A stretch of DNA of 32,892 nucleotides, taken from the IMG/VR virus record IMGVR_UViG_3300009001_000044, positions 1 to 32,892 of that record. One strand, written 5' to 3'. Position 1 is the first letter of the stretch. Each line of letters opens with the position of its first letter. A program made the translations under genes and the position numbers. The notes under the pieces are model-generated. The model saw only the letters and a program-made list of their open reading frames with translations, was not told where the DNA came from and ran no database searches. Shown piece by piece: positions 1-11,700 of this stretch. The stretch comes from a virus.

Positions 1-251
1 CTGAACTTCAAACACTGGGAGAATTCAGTGGGTTTTATTATCCAATTAAAGGTAGAAGTTCTTATGCAGGGAATAAATTTATACAAGAAATAGAAATGAT
101 CCGTGTGAAAACAGGAAACACAGATGCTCCAGGAGTGAACACTAAATCTGTAATGGCAGTTGGCAAAAATGATGTGATGGATGAAATATCACAAGAAGTA
201 TCAGACATTGCTACAAGAGGAGACGACGGATTGAATCCGTATCAAACGTAA
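1..251 (+). CDS. C-terminal end of an unrecognised virion/baseplate gene (partial)
   Basis: An open frame enters from the left edge (first full codon at base 3) and stops at 249-251, giving about 82 residues of a C-terminus. It includes the stretch GFYYPIKGRSSYAGNKF followed by a polar, acidic end. I do not recognise the family. It lies directly before the gp5-like hub gene, with only 5 bases between stop and the next ATG, so it is very probably a late tail or baseplate gene. In T4 the gene before gp5 is the wedge gene 53, and other T4-like phages place tail-tube cap genes nearby, but I see no motif that decides between these. That it is a real coding end is fairly sure; its function is not. 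Confidence 0.6.
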   Translation, partial: ELQTLGEFSGFYYPIKGRSSYAGNKFIQEIEMIRVKTGNTDAPGVNTKSVMAVGKNDVMDEISQEVSDIATRGDDGLNPYQT

Positions 252-256
252 AAATT

Positions 257-1750
257 ATGCCAACAATTAGTAGAACCACACAACAGATAGATCCAAGAAG
301 AAATCCAGGACCTTATGAAGCCATAGTGAGAGCAGTAATGGATCCAAAGTTTCAAGGTGCTTTAAAAGTTGAACTTTTGAAAACTGTAGAAAGCGGACAA
401 ACTTCTACAACAGGACAAATTATTAGAGCAAAGTATCTAAATCCTTTTTATGGTGTAACACCAGTGGATGCAGTTAAAAATGACAAAGATTACAGATACA
501 GTCAAAGCAGTTATGGTATGTGGTTTGTACCACCAGATGTTGGTAATAGAGTGATGGTTATTTTTGTTGAAGGCAATATCGAAAAGGCTTATTGGTTTGG
601 TTGCATTCAGCAAGAAGGAATGAATATACAATTACCTGACGGTAGACCATCCACAGTTTTACATAATTCTACAGAAGCAGGAGAAATGAATAAAAAGTTG
701 CCTGTAGTAGAATACAACAAGTCATACAATTCAAACAGTCCTAAAAAAGAAGCCAATCATTATCTTAAACCTGTTCAAAACTCGTTCAAAAATATTTTAA
801 AAAATCAAGGATTACTAGAAGACGAAACAAGAGGGTTAACAACGTCAAGTGCAAGACGTGAAGCACCATCATCTGTGTTTGGAATCACAACACCTGGACC
901 TGTTGATAAAGATTTTGATGGAGTGTTCAAACCGACCAAAGCAAAACATTTTCAACGTAAGGGTGGATCATCTTTTGTGATGGATGACGGTGACGATAAG
1001 TTTATTAGAAAAGGTGAAGCCAAAGATACAGAATACGAGTATATTGATAAAGAGCAAAAACAAGAAGGTGGAAAAACAAATATTCCTTTCAATGAGTTGA
1101 TTAGGTTGCGTACAAGAACAGGACATCAAATATTGATGCACAATTCAGAAGATTTAATTTACATCGGTAATGCCAAAGGAACAACATGGATAGAAATGAC
1201 TGCAAACGGAAAGATTGATATATTTGCACAAGACAGTATCAGTTTGCACACACAAACAGATTTCAATTTTAAAGCAGATCGAGATATAAATCTAGAAGCA
1301 GGCAGAAGTATCAATTTAAAAGCAAAAACCAGTCTCACTGAAGAAACACTGGGCAGTCACACAGTCACAGTTGGAACCAATCAAACAATCACAGTTAATA
1401 ATACTCAAACCATGTCAGTGGCCACAACAAATCATTACGCCACAGGAAATATAAATCTAGACACAGGAGGAGTGATAAATTTAAACAATGGCATTGCTGT
1501 GGAAACGCCACCAACTCCATTGAGTACACATACAAATCCTGGCGAAAGTGATGGAAACATAATGAAACGTGTGCCTCAACATGAACCTTGGGGACATCAT
1601 GAAAATTTAAATCCTAACAATGTGTCCACAACAAAAACAGACAGAACAACAATAGAACAAATACCTTCCAGCAGTGCTACCAATACTAGAGATCCGTTTT
1701 ATCTCAATGTGTATGTGGATCCAGAAGGTAGAGTGGTTGGTGATTTTTAA
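257..1750 (+). CDS. 5: gp5-like baseplate hub / central spike protein without lysozyme domain
   Basis: Forms the trimeric hub and membrane-puncturing spike at the tip of the tail tube. Residues about 25-125 look like the gp5/VgrG-type OB-fold, with the diagnostic strand GMWFVPPDVGNRVMVIF (87-103) followed by an aromatic pair and GCIQQEG. Residues about 311-415 carry short alternating strands such as KIDIFAQDSISLHT and DINLEAGRSINLKAK, typical of the intertwined beta-helix needle. T4 gp5 (575 residues) has a lysozyme domain between these parts. Here the linker (about 150-290) is polar and shows no lysozyme-like catalytic segment, as in many marine T4-like phages. The 497-residue length fits OB-fold plus needle. 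The start is the ATG 5 bases after the previous stop; no clear Shine-Dalgarno is visible. A gp25-like gene follows 15 bases later. Confidence 0.88.
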   Translation: MPTISRTTQQIDPRRNPGPYEAIVRAVMDPKFQGALKVELLKTVESGQTSTTGQIIRAKYLNPFYGVTPVDAVKNDKDYRYSQSSYGMWFVPPDVGNRVMVIFVEGNIEKAYWFGCIQQEGMNIQLPDGRPSTVLHNSTEAGEMNKKLPVVEYNKSYNSNSPKKEANHYLKPVQNSFKNILKNQGLLEDETRGLTTSSARREAPSSVFGITTPGPVDKDFDGVFKPTKAKHFQRKGGSSFVMDDGDDKFIRKGEAKDTEYEYIDKEQKQEGGKTNIPFNELIRLRTRTGHQILMHNSEDLIYIGNAKGTTWIEMTANGKIDIFAQDSISLHTQTDFNFKADRDINLEAGRSINLKAKTSLTEETLGSHTVTVGTNQTITVNNTQTMSVATTNHYATGNINLDTGGVINLNNGIAVETPPTPLSTHTNPGESDGNIMKRVPQHEPWGHHENLNPNNVSTTKTDRTTIEQIPSSSATNTRDPFYLNVYVDPEGRVVGDF

Positions 1751-1765
1751 AGGTTAAATATAGGT

Positions 1766-2212
1766 ATGTCCACAGAAGAAAAAAAATTATACAAGCAAGT
1801 CACTGTGCAAGCCAATCAGCGATCCACAGTACAGCCCAAACAAAGAGTTTACAAAGGAATCAGCACAGTTAATCCTGATAATACAAATTTTAAACTGTTT
1901 GATATTGCTTTGATCAAACAGGACATTATCAATTTATTTCATATACGTAAAGGTGAAAAACTAGAAGATCCCGATTTCGGCACCATCATATGGGATATGG
2001 TGCATGAACCATTGACCACAGCAAATAGGGAATTTGTTGCTGAAAATGTTACCGAGATTATTAACTATGACCCCAGAGTGCAAGTAGATGCTGTAACTGT
2101 TAGCCAATACCTTAGCGGAATTCAAGTTGAGTGCCAGTTGACCTATTTGACCTACAACATTTCAGAGAATTTAAGATTGAAATTTGATGAAGATGCTGGG
2201 TTACTGAATTAA
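1766..2212 (+). CDS. 25: gp25-like baseplate wedge protein
   Basis: A small wedge component of the contractile-tail baseplate, related to the GPW/gp25 family of phages, type VI secretion (TssE) and other contractile systems, where it helps anchor the sheath to the wedge. The 148-residue product (T4 gp25 is 132) has the family core: IRKGEKLEDPDFGT (about 60-73), then the aromatic-acidic IIWDMVHEPL, then ENVTEIINYDPRV (about 93-105). The first 40 residues are a polar extension. The gene starts 15 bases after the hub stop, with a weak AAGG upstream. It sits between hub and gp6-like wedge genes, as expected for a baseplate operon. The family assignment is strong. Confidence 0.93.
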   Translation: MSTEEKKLYKQVTVQANQRSTVQPKQRVYKGISTVNPDNTNFKLFDIALIKQDIINLFHIRKGEKLEDPDFGTIIWDMVHEPLTTANREFVAENVTEIINYDPRVQVDAVTVSQYLSGIQVECQLTYLTYNISENLRLKFDEDAGLLN

Positions 2213-2232
2213 GTGGGTATTTAACAATAGCC

Positions 2233-2240
2233 AATAAATA
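2233..2240 (+). promoter_or_regulatory. T4-type late promoter motif (AATAAATA)
   Basis: AATAAATA lies in the 41-base gap before the gp6-like gene and is followed by CAA. T4-like phages use TATAAATA or NATAAATA as the late -10 element, recognised by the phage sigma factor gp55. The same AATAAATACAA string recurs at 20382 and, as TATAAATACAA, at 25343, each time in an intergenic gap. Transcription would start only a few bases before the ATG at 2254. Confidence 0.6.
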
Positions 2241-2253
2241 CAAATAAAAAATT

Positions 2254-5200
2254 ATGTCAACCACAGATAGACAAAATAGATTAGTACTGGCAGAAGATTG
2301 GAAACGTATCTATCAAAGTTTCCGTAATGCTGAATTCCAAAGTTACGATTTTGACAATCTTAAAAGGGTAATGATTACCTATTTGCGTGAAAACTATCCT
2401 GAAGATTTTAACGACTATATTGAATCATCAGAGTATTTGGCACTGATAGATTTAATTGCTTTCTTAGGACAAAATTTATCGTACAGAATTGATCTTAACG
2501 CAAGAGAAAATTTTTTAGAACTAGCAGAAAGACGTGAGTCTGTTTTAAGATTAGCACGTTTACTCAGTTACAATGCAACACGTAATCAATGTGCAAACGG
2601 CTTATTGAAAGTAGTGGCAGTATCTACTACTGAAACAGTTGTTGACAGTAACAATGTAAATCTTGCAGATGCAGAAATAAGTTGGAGCGATACAACAAAT
2701 ACAGATTGGTATGAGCAGTTTATCAAAGTGATGAATGCGGCTTTTCCAGTAAATGGAAAATTTGGAAAACCTGTAGCATCAGACACAGTGAACAGTATTT
2801 TGACCAAACAATATCAAGTCGAGTCAAACAACACTGAAGTTCCTGTGTATGCTTTTAGCAAATCTGTGGACGGAAGAAATTTTGATTTTGAAATTGTCAG
2901 TGCCGCAGTGAGAGATGGTGCAATCAATGAACAAAATCCTTTACCAGGTAGAAAATTTTCTTTGTTACACAGAGATGACGGGCAAGGTGCTTCAAGTGCC
3001 AACACAGGTTTTTTTGTACATTTCAGACAAGGATTTTTAGATCAAGGAGAATTTGATATTAATCTTCCAACTCCTAATCAGTCAGTGGCAATAAATGCAA
3101 AAAATGTGAACAACACAGATGTTTGGTTGTACAATTTAGACGAAAACGGTAATGAAAATACTTTATGGACTAAACTAGATTCTTTGGTTGGTAACAACAT
3201 AATTTACAACTCACTTAATAAAAATATTAAATCTGTATACAGTGTTTTAACTAGAGTCGAAGATCGTGTGTCTTTACAGTTTTCAGATGGTGTGTTTGGT
3301 AATCTACCACAAGGAAATTTTAGAGTATACTACAGAACATCGGATAATTTAGAATTCACAATAGATCCAACAGAAATGTCAAACATACAAATTGATATTC
3401 CATACCTAAGTGGATCAGGCAAAGCAGAAACACTCAGTTTGGTTTGTAGTCTACAATACACTGTGGACAACAGTACAACATCTGAAACCAACAACAATAT
3501 TAAAGTAAATGCACCCACACAGTTTTACACTCAAAACAGAATGATCACTGGTGAAGATTACAATGTCGCACCATTAGGAAAAAATAGAGAAATAGTTAAA
3601 GTAAAAAGTGTCAACAGAGTGAGTACAGGGATTTCTAAATATTTTGATTTTGTAGATGCCACAGGAGTTAGCAGTGATGTGAATGTGTACGGGAACGATG
3701 GAGCCATTTACAGAGAAAATATTAATGATCTTCAAACATTTAATTTCTCAACAAGAACAGACATTGAAGGGGTGATTATTAATAATATAGAACCTATCTT
3801 AAGTGAGAACAGATTATTCAATTACTACATCAATAATTTCCCCAACATTCTAGTAAATGATCTAGAAGCCACTTTTGTTCAATCAACAAAAGGCAACAAT
3901 ATCAGTACTGGAATATTACAGGATCCTGATGGTTTAAAATATTCAGCAGGGCCAACCACAGTCAGTCAATTGAAATATATTGAAACTGGTGCTTTGTGTA
4001 AATTTGAAGCGCCTGCAGGCTATCATTTTATGAAAGACGGAACATTAATGCTGGGTGATGCAGATCATCCAGGTAGTTCAACATACAAGTGGACGTCAGT
4101 TGTTAGTGTGATTGGTGATGGTAAAACAGCACAACCAGATGGTTCTGGACCTATTGTGTTCAGCGATGTGATTCCTACCAATGCAATATTAACAAAAATT
4201 AAATCCAAATTTACAAAATTTTTGTCAGAGGGTTTAAAGAATGATATCATAGATCAAATTTTTGCTTACAACACTTTTGGATTAAGATTTGATGTGGACA
4301 CGAGAAGTTGGAAATTAATAAAAGAAACCAATCTTGATGTGTATGGAGACTTTAATATTGGAAAAAGCGGTGATGACAGCAATCAAAGACTGGACAGCAG
4401 TTGGTTATTGTTGTTCACAAACAACGGTGAATCTTACACAATTGAAAACAGAGGCATGAGATATGTGTTCGAATCAGATAAAGAAATTAGATTCTTTTAC
4501 GATTCAAGCAATCAAAATTACAATCCAATCACAGGTAAAACCACAAAAGACAGAATAAGTGTGTTAAGCATCAACACCAAACCTAACACAAATAATCCTT
4601 TAAATGATGATGTGAGTTTTGAAGGGATCAAAGAATACAGAGAATCAAGCGGATATGTTAATTCTAAAAAATTAGAAATTGCATTGTTTGACGGTGACCA
4701 AGATGGATTTATTGACAATCCAGAAAGTTTTGAACTGATAGTAGATACTTCAAAATTTATTTTTCAAAAAATTAAAGACTTTAATGATGGAACCAACGAA
4801 ATTAATTATGTCGATGCTGAATCAGAAGGAATTATCACAGTGCAAAACAAAAACAGTGTTTTACCTTTCAGTTCATACAATGATAATACAATTTTATACT
4901 TGGTGGACTCTAATTCTTTTAAAAGCATAGACAAAGAAAATAATCTATTAGTTGACAATAACAACTACTTTGCCTTAACAGGTAGAGGCAGTTTGAAGTT
5001 TCATTACGTGCATTCAGCAGATAGTGATTCTAGAATAGATCCTAGCACCAGCAACATAATTGACATTTATTTGTTGACAAGAACTTTTGATAGAGATTTT
5101 AGATTGTGGCTAGACGGCGTCAATTCATCAAAACCTAAAACACCAAGTGCTGACAGTTTATTTCAAAGTTATGGCTCAGAGTTAAACAAAATAAAAAGTA

Positions 5201-5703
5201 TTTCTGATGAATTAGTTTATCATCCTGTGTCATACAAAGTATTGTTTGGCAGTAAAGCAGACAGCACACTACAAGCAACTTTTAAAATTGTTAAGAATAA
5301 AGAACAAGTAACCAACGACAGCGATTTAAAAGTGAGAATTATTTCAGCAATTAATCAATTTTTTGCTTTAGAAAATTGGGAATTTGGTGATACATTTTAC
5401 TTTTCAGAATTGAGTGCGTATGTGATGAACAGACTGGCTCCTGATTTAAGTACATTTGTAATTGTACCAAATGCAGGCAATCAAGGTTTTGGCAGTCTTT
5501 ACGAAATAAAATCTGAAAGCAATGAAATATTCATCAGCGGAGCAACAGTAAACGATGTTCAAGTGATAGATGCAGTAACGGCGAACAAATTAAAAGCATC
5601 AGGTAATGTGGTCACATCTTACACCTCGGATCAAACCATAGTGAATAGCAGTTCATCATCAAGTAACGGAGGTTCTGGATCTTCTGGAGGCTCTAGTTAC
5701 TAA
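2254..5703 (+). CDS. 6: gp6-like baseplate wedge protein (Baseplate_J family), enlarged
   Basis: gp6 forms the inner ring that joins the wedges of the baseplate. Residues 1-110 match the family N-terminus: a helical segment with DNLKRVMITYLRENYPEDF, then ALIDLIAFLGQNLSYRIDLN and ENFLELAERRESVLRLARLLSY. About residues 420-437 carry the Baseplate_J-like signature with NRMITGEDYN. Near 1026-1075 comes the family-like C-terminal segment VRIISAINQFFALENWEFGD, which leads into APDLSTFVIVPN. At 1149 residues it is roughly 490 longer than T4 gp6 (660). The extra sequence lies mainly between about 440 and 1020. The last 20 residues are almost pure Ser/Gly. The gene is preceded by a late promoter motif, and the giant gene begins 2 bases after its stop. 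Confidence 0.9.
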   Translation: MSTTDRQNRLVLAEDWKRIYQSFRNAEFQSYDFDNLKRVMITYLRENYPEDFNDYIESSEYLALIDLIAFLGQNLSYRIDLNARENFLELAERRESVLRLARLLSYNATRNQCANGLLKVVAVSTTETVVDSNNVNLADAEISWSDTTNTDWYEQFIKVMNAAFPVNGKFGKPVASDTVNSILTKQYQVESNNTEVPVYAFSKSVDGRNFDFEIVSAAVRDGAINEQNPLPGRKFSLLHRDDGQGASSANTGFFVHFRQGFLDQGEFDINLPTPNQSVAINAKNVNNTDVWLYNLDENGNENTLWTKLDSLVGNNIIYNSLNKNIKSVYSVLTRVEDRVSLQFSDGVFGNLPQGNFRVYYRTSDNLEFTIDPTEMSNIQIDIPYLSGSGKAETLSLVCSLQYTVDNSTTSETNNNIKVNAPTQFYTQNRMITGEDYNVAPLGKNREIVKVKSVNRVSTGISKYFDFVDATGVSSDVNVYGNDGAIYRENINDLQTFNFSTRTDIEGVIINNIEPILSENRLFNYYINNFPNILVNDLEATFVQSTKGNNISTGILQDPDGLKYSAGPTTVSQLKYIETGALCKFEAPAGYHFMKDGTLMLGDADHPGSSTYKWTSVVSVIGDGKTAQPDGSGPIVFSDVIPTNAILTKIKSKFTKFLSEGLKNDIIDQIFAYNTFGLRFDVDTRSWKLIKETNLDVYGDFNIGKSGDDSNQRLDSSWLLLFTNNGESYTIENRGMRYVFESDKEIRFFYDSSNQNYNPITGKTTKDRISVLSINTKPNTNNPLNDDVSFEGIKEYRESSGYVNSKKLEIALFDGDQDGFIDNPESFELIVDTSKFIFQKIKDFNDGTNEINYVDAESEGIITVQNKNSVLPFSSYNDNTILYLVDSNSFKSIDKENNLLVDNNNYFALTGRGSLKFHYVHSADSDSRIDPSTSNIIDIYLLTRTFDRDFRLWLDGVNSSKPKTPSADSLFQSYGSELNKIKSISDELVYHPVSYKVLFGSKADSTLQATFKIVKNKEQVTNDSDLKVRIISAINQFFALENWEFGDTFYFSELSAYVMNRLAPDLSTFVIVPNAGNQGFGSLYEIKSESNEIFISGATVNDVQVIDAVTANKLKASGNVVTSYTSDQTIVNSSSSSSNGGSGSSGGSSY

Positions 5704-5705
5704 AA

Positions 5706-8700
5706 ATGGCATATAATAAAGATCAAAAAGAAAATTCACCCATCGGCAACAACAAGAAAGAGTCTGCAGATTTCTTACCCAAGTATTATAGAACGCCTGT
5801 AAACACAAAATTTCTACACAGCACAGTTGACCAACTTATATCTGAAGGACAGACTGAAAAAATAAGTGCATACTACGGTAGACAAAATGCCAAAGCATTT
5901 AACTCATCAGATCCTTATTTGCAAGAAGTTTCAAATGATAGACAGAATTATAAATTAGAACCGGCTATAACTGCCAAAGACAGTCTTGGTAACACTGTAT
6001 TTTATAAAGATTATATTGACTACATTAATTCAATCAAAGCATATGGTGGAAACACAGCAGACCACAGCAAGTTAAATGGACAAGAGTATTATGCTTGGAA
6101 CCCTCAAATAGACTGGGACAAATTTTATAATTTTAGAGAATATTATTGGTTACCGTATGGACCATTGACAGTTACAGTAACAGGACAACAAAGAGATATT
6201 GTTTCAACGTACACAGTTGTATTAGACACAACACAGATTAATTATTCATATGTTTTCAGTCCAGACGGAATCACACAAAATCCAGCATTAAAATTATTCA
6301 GAGGACAAACTTACAAATTTAATCTTGATGTAGAAGGAATGCCATTTACAATTAGAAGTTCAGTTAATGAAGGTGACGAGTATCTATACAACGAAGGTGT
6401 TGACCAACAAAAAATAGAAAACGGTGTGATAACGTTCACAGTGCCAGACACAGCACCCGATGTGTTGTACTATCAATCAACCAATGACATCAATACATAT
6501 GGAGAATTTAGAATTTATAATATTGATGAAAACAGCGAGATAGATGTTGCAAAAGACATAATAGGCAAAAAAGAATATGTGCTTGCCAATGGTTATAGTT
6601 TATCAAATGGAATGAAAATCAATTTTAGAGGAGAAGTAACTCCGGCCTCTTACAAAGATGATGAATATTATGTTGATGGCGTAGGCAGTGCAATCAAATT
6701 GATCAAAGCATCAGAAGTAGAAATTACTGCTGACTACACCACAGAATACGCAGTACCATTCGACAGTCAAAATTTTGATCGAGTGGGATTTGGAACAGCA
6801 ACCAGTTTTGCAGTAACAAAAGATTATGTTGTGATATCAAGATCATCAACAGACAGAAATCCATGGAGCAGATACAATAGATGGGTACACAAAGAAGTGG
6901 TCGAAAACAGTGCAAAAATTAATGGATTTGAGTCCACTGTTGATCAAAATGCAAGAGCAAGAAGACCCATAATTGAATTTAATGCCGGTTTAAAATTATT
7001 TAAGTTTGGAACAAAGTCCAAAGACAATATCAATCTGATTGATAATACAACCACAGATATATTCAGTTTAATAGAAGGATCAACAGGACATTTTGTAGAT
7101 GGTGTAGAACTTATTGACGGAATGAGAGTTTTGTTCACAGCAGACACTAGCGATGATGCCAACAATAAAATATACAAGGTGAAATTTATAGATTTTTATG
7201 ACGGTAATGAAACAACAAAACAAATTTCTTTAATCAAAGAATTGGATGGTGATCCAACAAACAATGATGTTTTGTTTGTTACTCAAGGAACAAAGAATGC
7301 AGGAAACAGTTTTTATTACAACGGAACATCTTGGATAGAAGGACAAAAGAAAATATCTGTTAACCAGTCACCATTATTTGAATTGTTTGATGATTCAGGC
7401 AACAGTTTTTCCGATACTAATGTGTATCCATCATCAAACTTTTTAGGCAACAAAATATTTTCGTACCAAAGGGGAGAAGGGGTAAATGATAAAGAATTAG
7501 GATTCCCATTGTCTTATCAGAATGTTGAAAACGTTGGAGACATTGTGTTTGATTTTGATCTTTTACAAGAAACTTACACTTACCAAACCACAAGTACAAA
7601 TTCAATCACCAGCGATAAAGGGTTTTTACGACAATATTCAGATCAAAGTAATTTTTCAGTTGTGAACGGTTGGACAAAAGGTAAAACAGATTCTGTACAA
7701 AAAGTTATAAGACAATATGTTGCAACAGCGTCACAAACAAATAATTTTTTAATTGATATGTACGACAGCAGTGTTGAACTGTCTGATCTTGATGTCACAG
7801 TTATTGTAGACAACAAACGCAAAAGACTTAACACTGATTACACTTTGATTGATGTTAGTGGATCCAAAGCAGTTAGATTTAATACTGATTTAAATGTAGA
7901 TCAAAATCTAGTTCTTAAAACTACCAGTTCAGCCAAAAAAAACAGTCAAGGATATTATGAAATACCAAGCAATTTAGAATCAAATCCGATGAATCAAAAC
8001 GTCACCAGTTTCAGTTTAGGAGAAGTTGGGGATCATATCAAAACTATCACAGAAAATCATCCAGAATGGCAAGGCACATATCCAGGAGTTGGAAACTTAA
8101 GAGACCTTGGAGAACAGAGTAGATATGCAACAAAATTTGTTCAGCACTCAGGTAGTATTGCATTACCATTGTTTTATCTTAACAATAAATCTAGTCAAGT
8201 GATTGAAGCAATAAAAAATGCTCAAAATGAATATGGAAAATTTAAACGTAAGTTTTTACAAACTGCTGAAACAATAGGAATTGATGGAGACACGCAAGAT
8301 GTTTTTAACAAAATAATTTTTGAAATCAACAAAGACAGTACACGTTCAAATGCTTTTTATTTTTCAGACATGTTTGCCCACGGTGCTTATATTTTAACAG
8401 AACACACAGTTATAAACGCGGCAAATCCATACTATCAGCTCAATCAAAACTTTGACTTAACAACTCTGTCATCTAGATCAGTTTTAGTTTATCTTAACAA
8501 CAGCATATTGTTGCATGGCAAAGATTATAATTTTGACAACACAGGTTTTGTTACAGTAACAGCAACAATTGAATTAGATGATGTAATCTCAGTTTATGAA
8601 TATGAAACAACGGATGCAACGTATGTTCCAGAAACACCAACCACATTAGGATTATATCCAAAATTTGAACCAAAAATATTGCAAGATTCCACTTATAATG

Positions 8701-11700
8701 AAACTCAAAAAGTTATTCAAGGACATGATGGTTCAATTGTGTTGGCGTATGACGATTACAGAGATGATTTATTGTTAGAGTTGGAAAAAAGAATATACAA
8801 CAACATAAAAGTGAAATATGATCAATCTATATTTGACATAAAAGATTATGTTCCAGGATTTTACAGACCCACAGGAATCGACAAGCAATCGTTAGACAAT
8901 GTGCTTTTGTCAGACTTTGTTGATTGGCTAAGGTTAGTGGGTAATATTGATTACACTGAAAATGATGTGCATTCAGATACAGACAGTTTTACATTCAATT
9001 ATTCAAGTATGTTGTCTCCAACAGGTGATGTATTGCCAGGATTCTGGCGTTCAGTTTACAAAATGGCATATGACACTGATAGACCGCACATAACACCTTG
9101 GGAAATGTTAGGATTTACAGAACAGCCCACTTGGTGGGAAAGTGTGTACGGTCCAGCGCCTTACACCAGTGATAATCTTGTGCTATGGCAAGACCTACAA
9201 GATGGAGTTGTTAGGGAGCCAAATAAAAGTGCAGTGTTTGTTAAAAAATTTAAAAGACCTGGTCTAACAGGACATATACCTGTTGATAGTTCGGGAAATT
9301 TATTAAGTCCATTAGATAGTAATTTTGCAAAACAATATGTGCTAGAACCCACTAAAAATAGTTTTGTGTTTGGAGATGAAGCACCAGTCGAAACTGCATG
9401 GCGTAGAAGTTCAAATTATCCTTTTGCTTTAATGACAGGATTTTTGTTGAATAAACCAGCCAAGTTTATGGGAGTTGCGTTTGATAGATCTAGAATAAAG
9501 AAAAATAGTGCAGGTCAGTTGGTTTACAGTGACACTAACAATCGAATAAGCACAAAAAATTTAATTTTTCCTAACACAGTGAATGATACAGACAAAGTGT
9601 CTACAGCAGGATTGACCAACTACATCGCAGAATATGTAAATGTTGTGGATTTGCAAAATTACACAGAATACAAACAATTAGTAAATTCTTTGGAACCAAG
9701 ATTGGGTTTCAAAGTAAGAGGATATACTTCCAAAGAAAAATTTAAAATTAAATTAGACAGCAAAACAACCACTGAATCTACAAACGTTTTTGTACCTGAA
9801 GAAGATTATACAATTGCTTTTAACAGTAGTGCACCAATAGACAACTACACTTACAGTGGTTTGATAATTGAAAAACAAGGTGCAGGTTACATTGTAAGAG
9901 GGTATGATAGACTAAATCCAACATTTAAAATTTTACCATCAATCAAAACATCTGTAGATCCAAACACCACAGTGGGAGGTGTCAGTGCAAATTTTGTTGA
10001 ATGGGAGGCCGAAAAATATTATGTCAAATCTGCATATGTAAAATATGATCGTAGTTTTTATGCTGTGTCAGAAACACATTCTTCAACACAAACATTTGAT
10101 TCTACAAAGTTTACAAAATTAGCAACTTTACCACTTGAAGGAGGCGTAACAGTAGCAATTAGAAAAAACTTTAGTAATATTGTACAACAAGTTCCTTATG
10201 GCACTGTGTATAAATCTGTACAAGATGTTTCTGATTTTATATTGAGCTATGATGCTTATCTAAAAAGTTTAGGTTTTAAGTTTGATCAATTTGACGAACG
10301 TTTAGAAAAAGTTGCCAATTGGAGATTAAGTTTACAAGAATTTTTATTTTGGAGTACACAAAACTGGCAAGCAGGTTCAGTAATTAGTTTGAGTCCGTCC
10401 GCTACTAAATTAGTATTAGACAGTAGTTTTTCAACAGCAGACAATTTGTTTGAATTAAGAAGTCAATATGAAATTTTAAAAGAAGACGGTAGAAAAATTG
10501 AGAAAGAAAAATTAAGAATTGTTAGACAAGATAATCATTTTGAATTGATCACAAAAAACACTGTAAATGGAATATATTTTGCACGTATTCCTGTAGTACA
10601 AAAAGAGCATGTGTGTATATTAAACAATACAACAGTGTTCAATGATGTGATTTATCAACCCGAAGCAGGGTACAGACAAGAAAGATTAAAAGTGCTTGGA
10701 TACATTTCTGCAGATTGGAATGGAAGTAGCAGTGTACCAGGTTTTGTGTTTGATAAAGCCACAGTTGAAGATTGGACTCCTTTTAAAAATTACACTGCAT
10801 CTGCATTAATCAAATACAAACAGTATTATTACTCTGCAAAAAACAAAGTTGAAGGCAGTGCAGATTTTGACAGTAAAAAATGGGTTAGATTAGATGAAAG
10901 ACCAGAATCAAAATTAATACCGAATTTTGATTACAAAGCACTTCAGTTCACTGACTTTTATGATTTAGAAACAGATAATTTTGACATTGAACAGCAAAAA
11001 ATGTCACAGCATTTAATGGGTTACCAACCTAGAAATTATTTGACCAATATCATAAACGATGATGTGAGTCAATACAAGTTTTATCAAGGATATATTAGAG
11101 AAAAAGGAACACGCAACAGTTTAGATAAACTGTTTAAAGCACTGACCAGTGCAGATAAAGAAAGTGTAGAATTCAATGAAGAATGGGCAATACGTAAAGG
11201 ACAATTCGGAGCCAGTGAAGCATATCAAGAAGTAGAATTTGCTTTAGACGAATCTGCTTTTAGATTAAACCCTCAACCAATTGAATTGAGTGAAACTTCA
11301 AATGTTAACAACACAGATTTACGTATTACTATTCCTCAAAATGATGTATACTTAAAAAGTGCTGAATACAATGGTAATCCATTTCCAGCAAAGTTTATAG
11401 ACAGTTCTGTGCTTCAGAGTGCAGGCTATGTGGACCTAGAAGATGTGGATCACACAGTGTTCGAATACAAAGACCTAGCAAATTTAGAAGCCAACAATAT
11501 TTTTGCAGATCAATACATTTGGTCAGGCTACAACAATAGACTGTGGAATGTGTATAAAATTGTAAACAGCGGAGCAACCAGTACACAAATTACACTGAAT
11601 GAATCAAATATCACAATAACATTAGATCAAGGCATTAGTGTGTCCAATGATGAATTTGTTGTTTTGGTGTTTGCAGAACAAAAATTTATTTGCAAAGTGA

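Noticed and set aside
5640-5703. Ser/Gly-rich end of the gp6-like protein as a sign of frameshift or misassembly
   Set aside because: The frame stops normally 2 bases before the next ATG, and such flexible tails occur in virion proteins. It is kept as an oddity, not an error.
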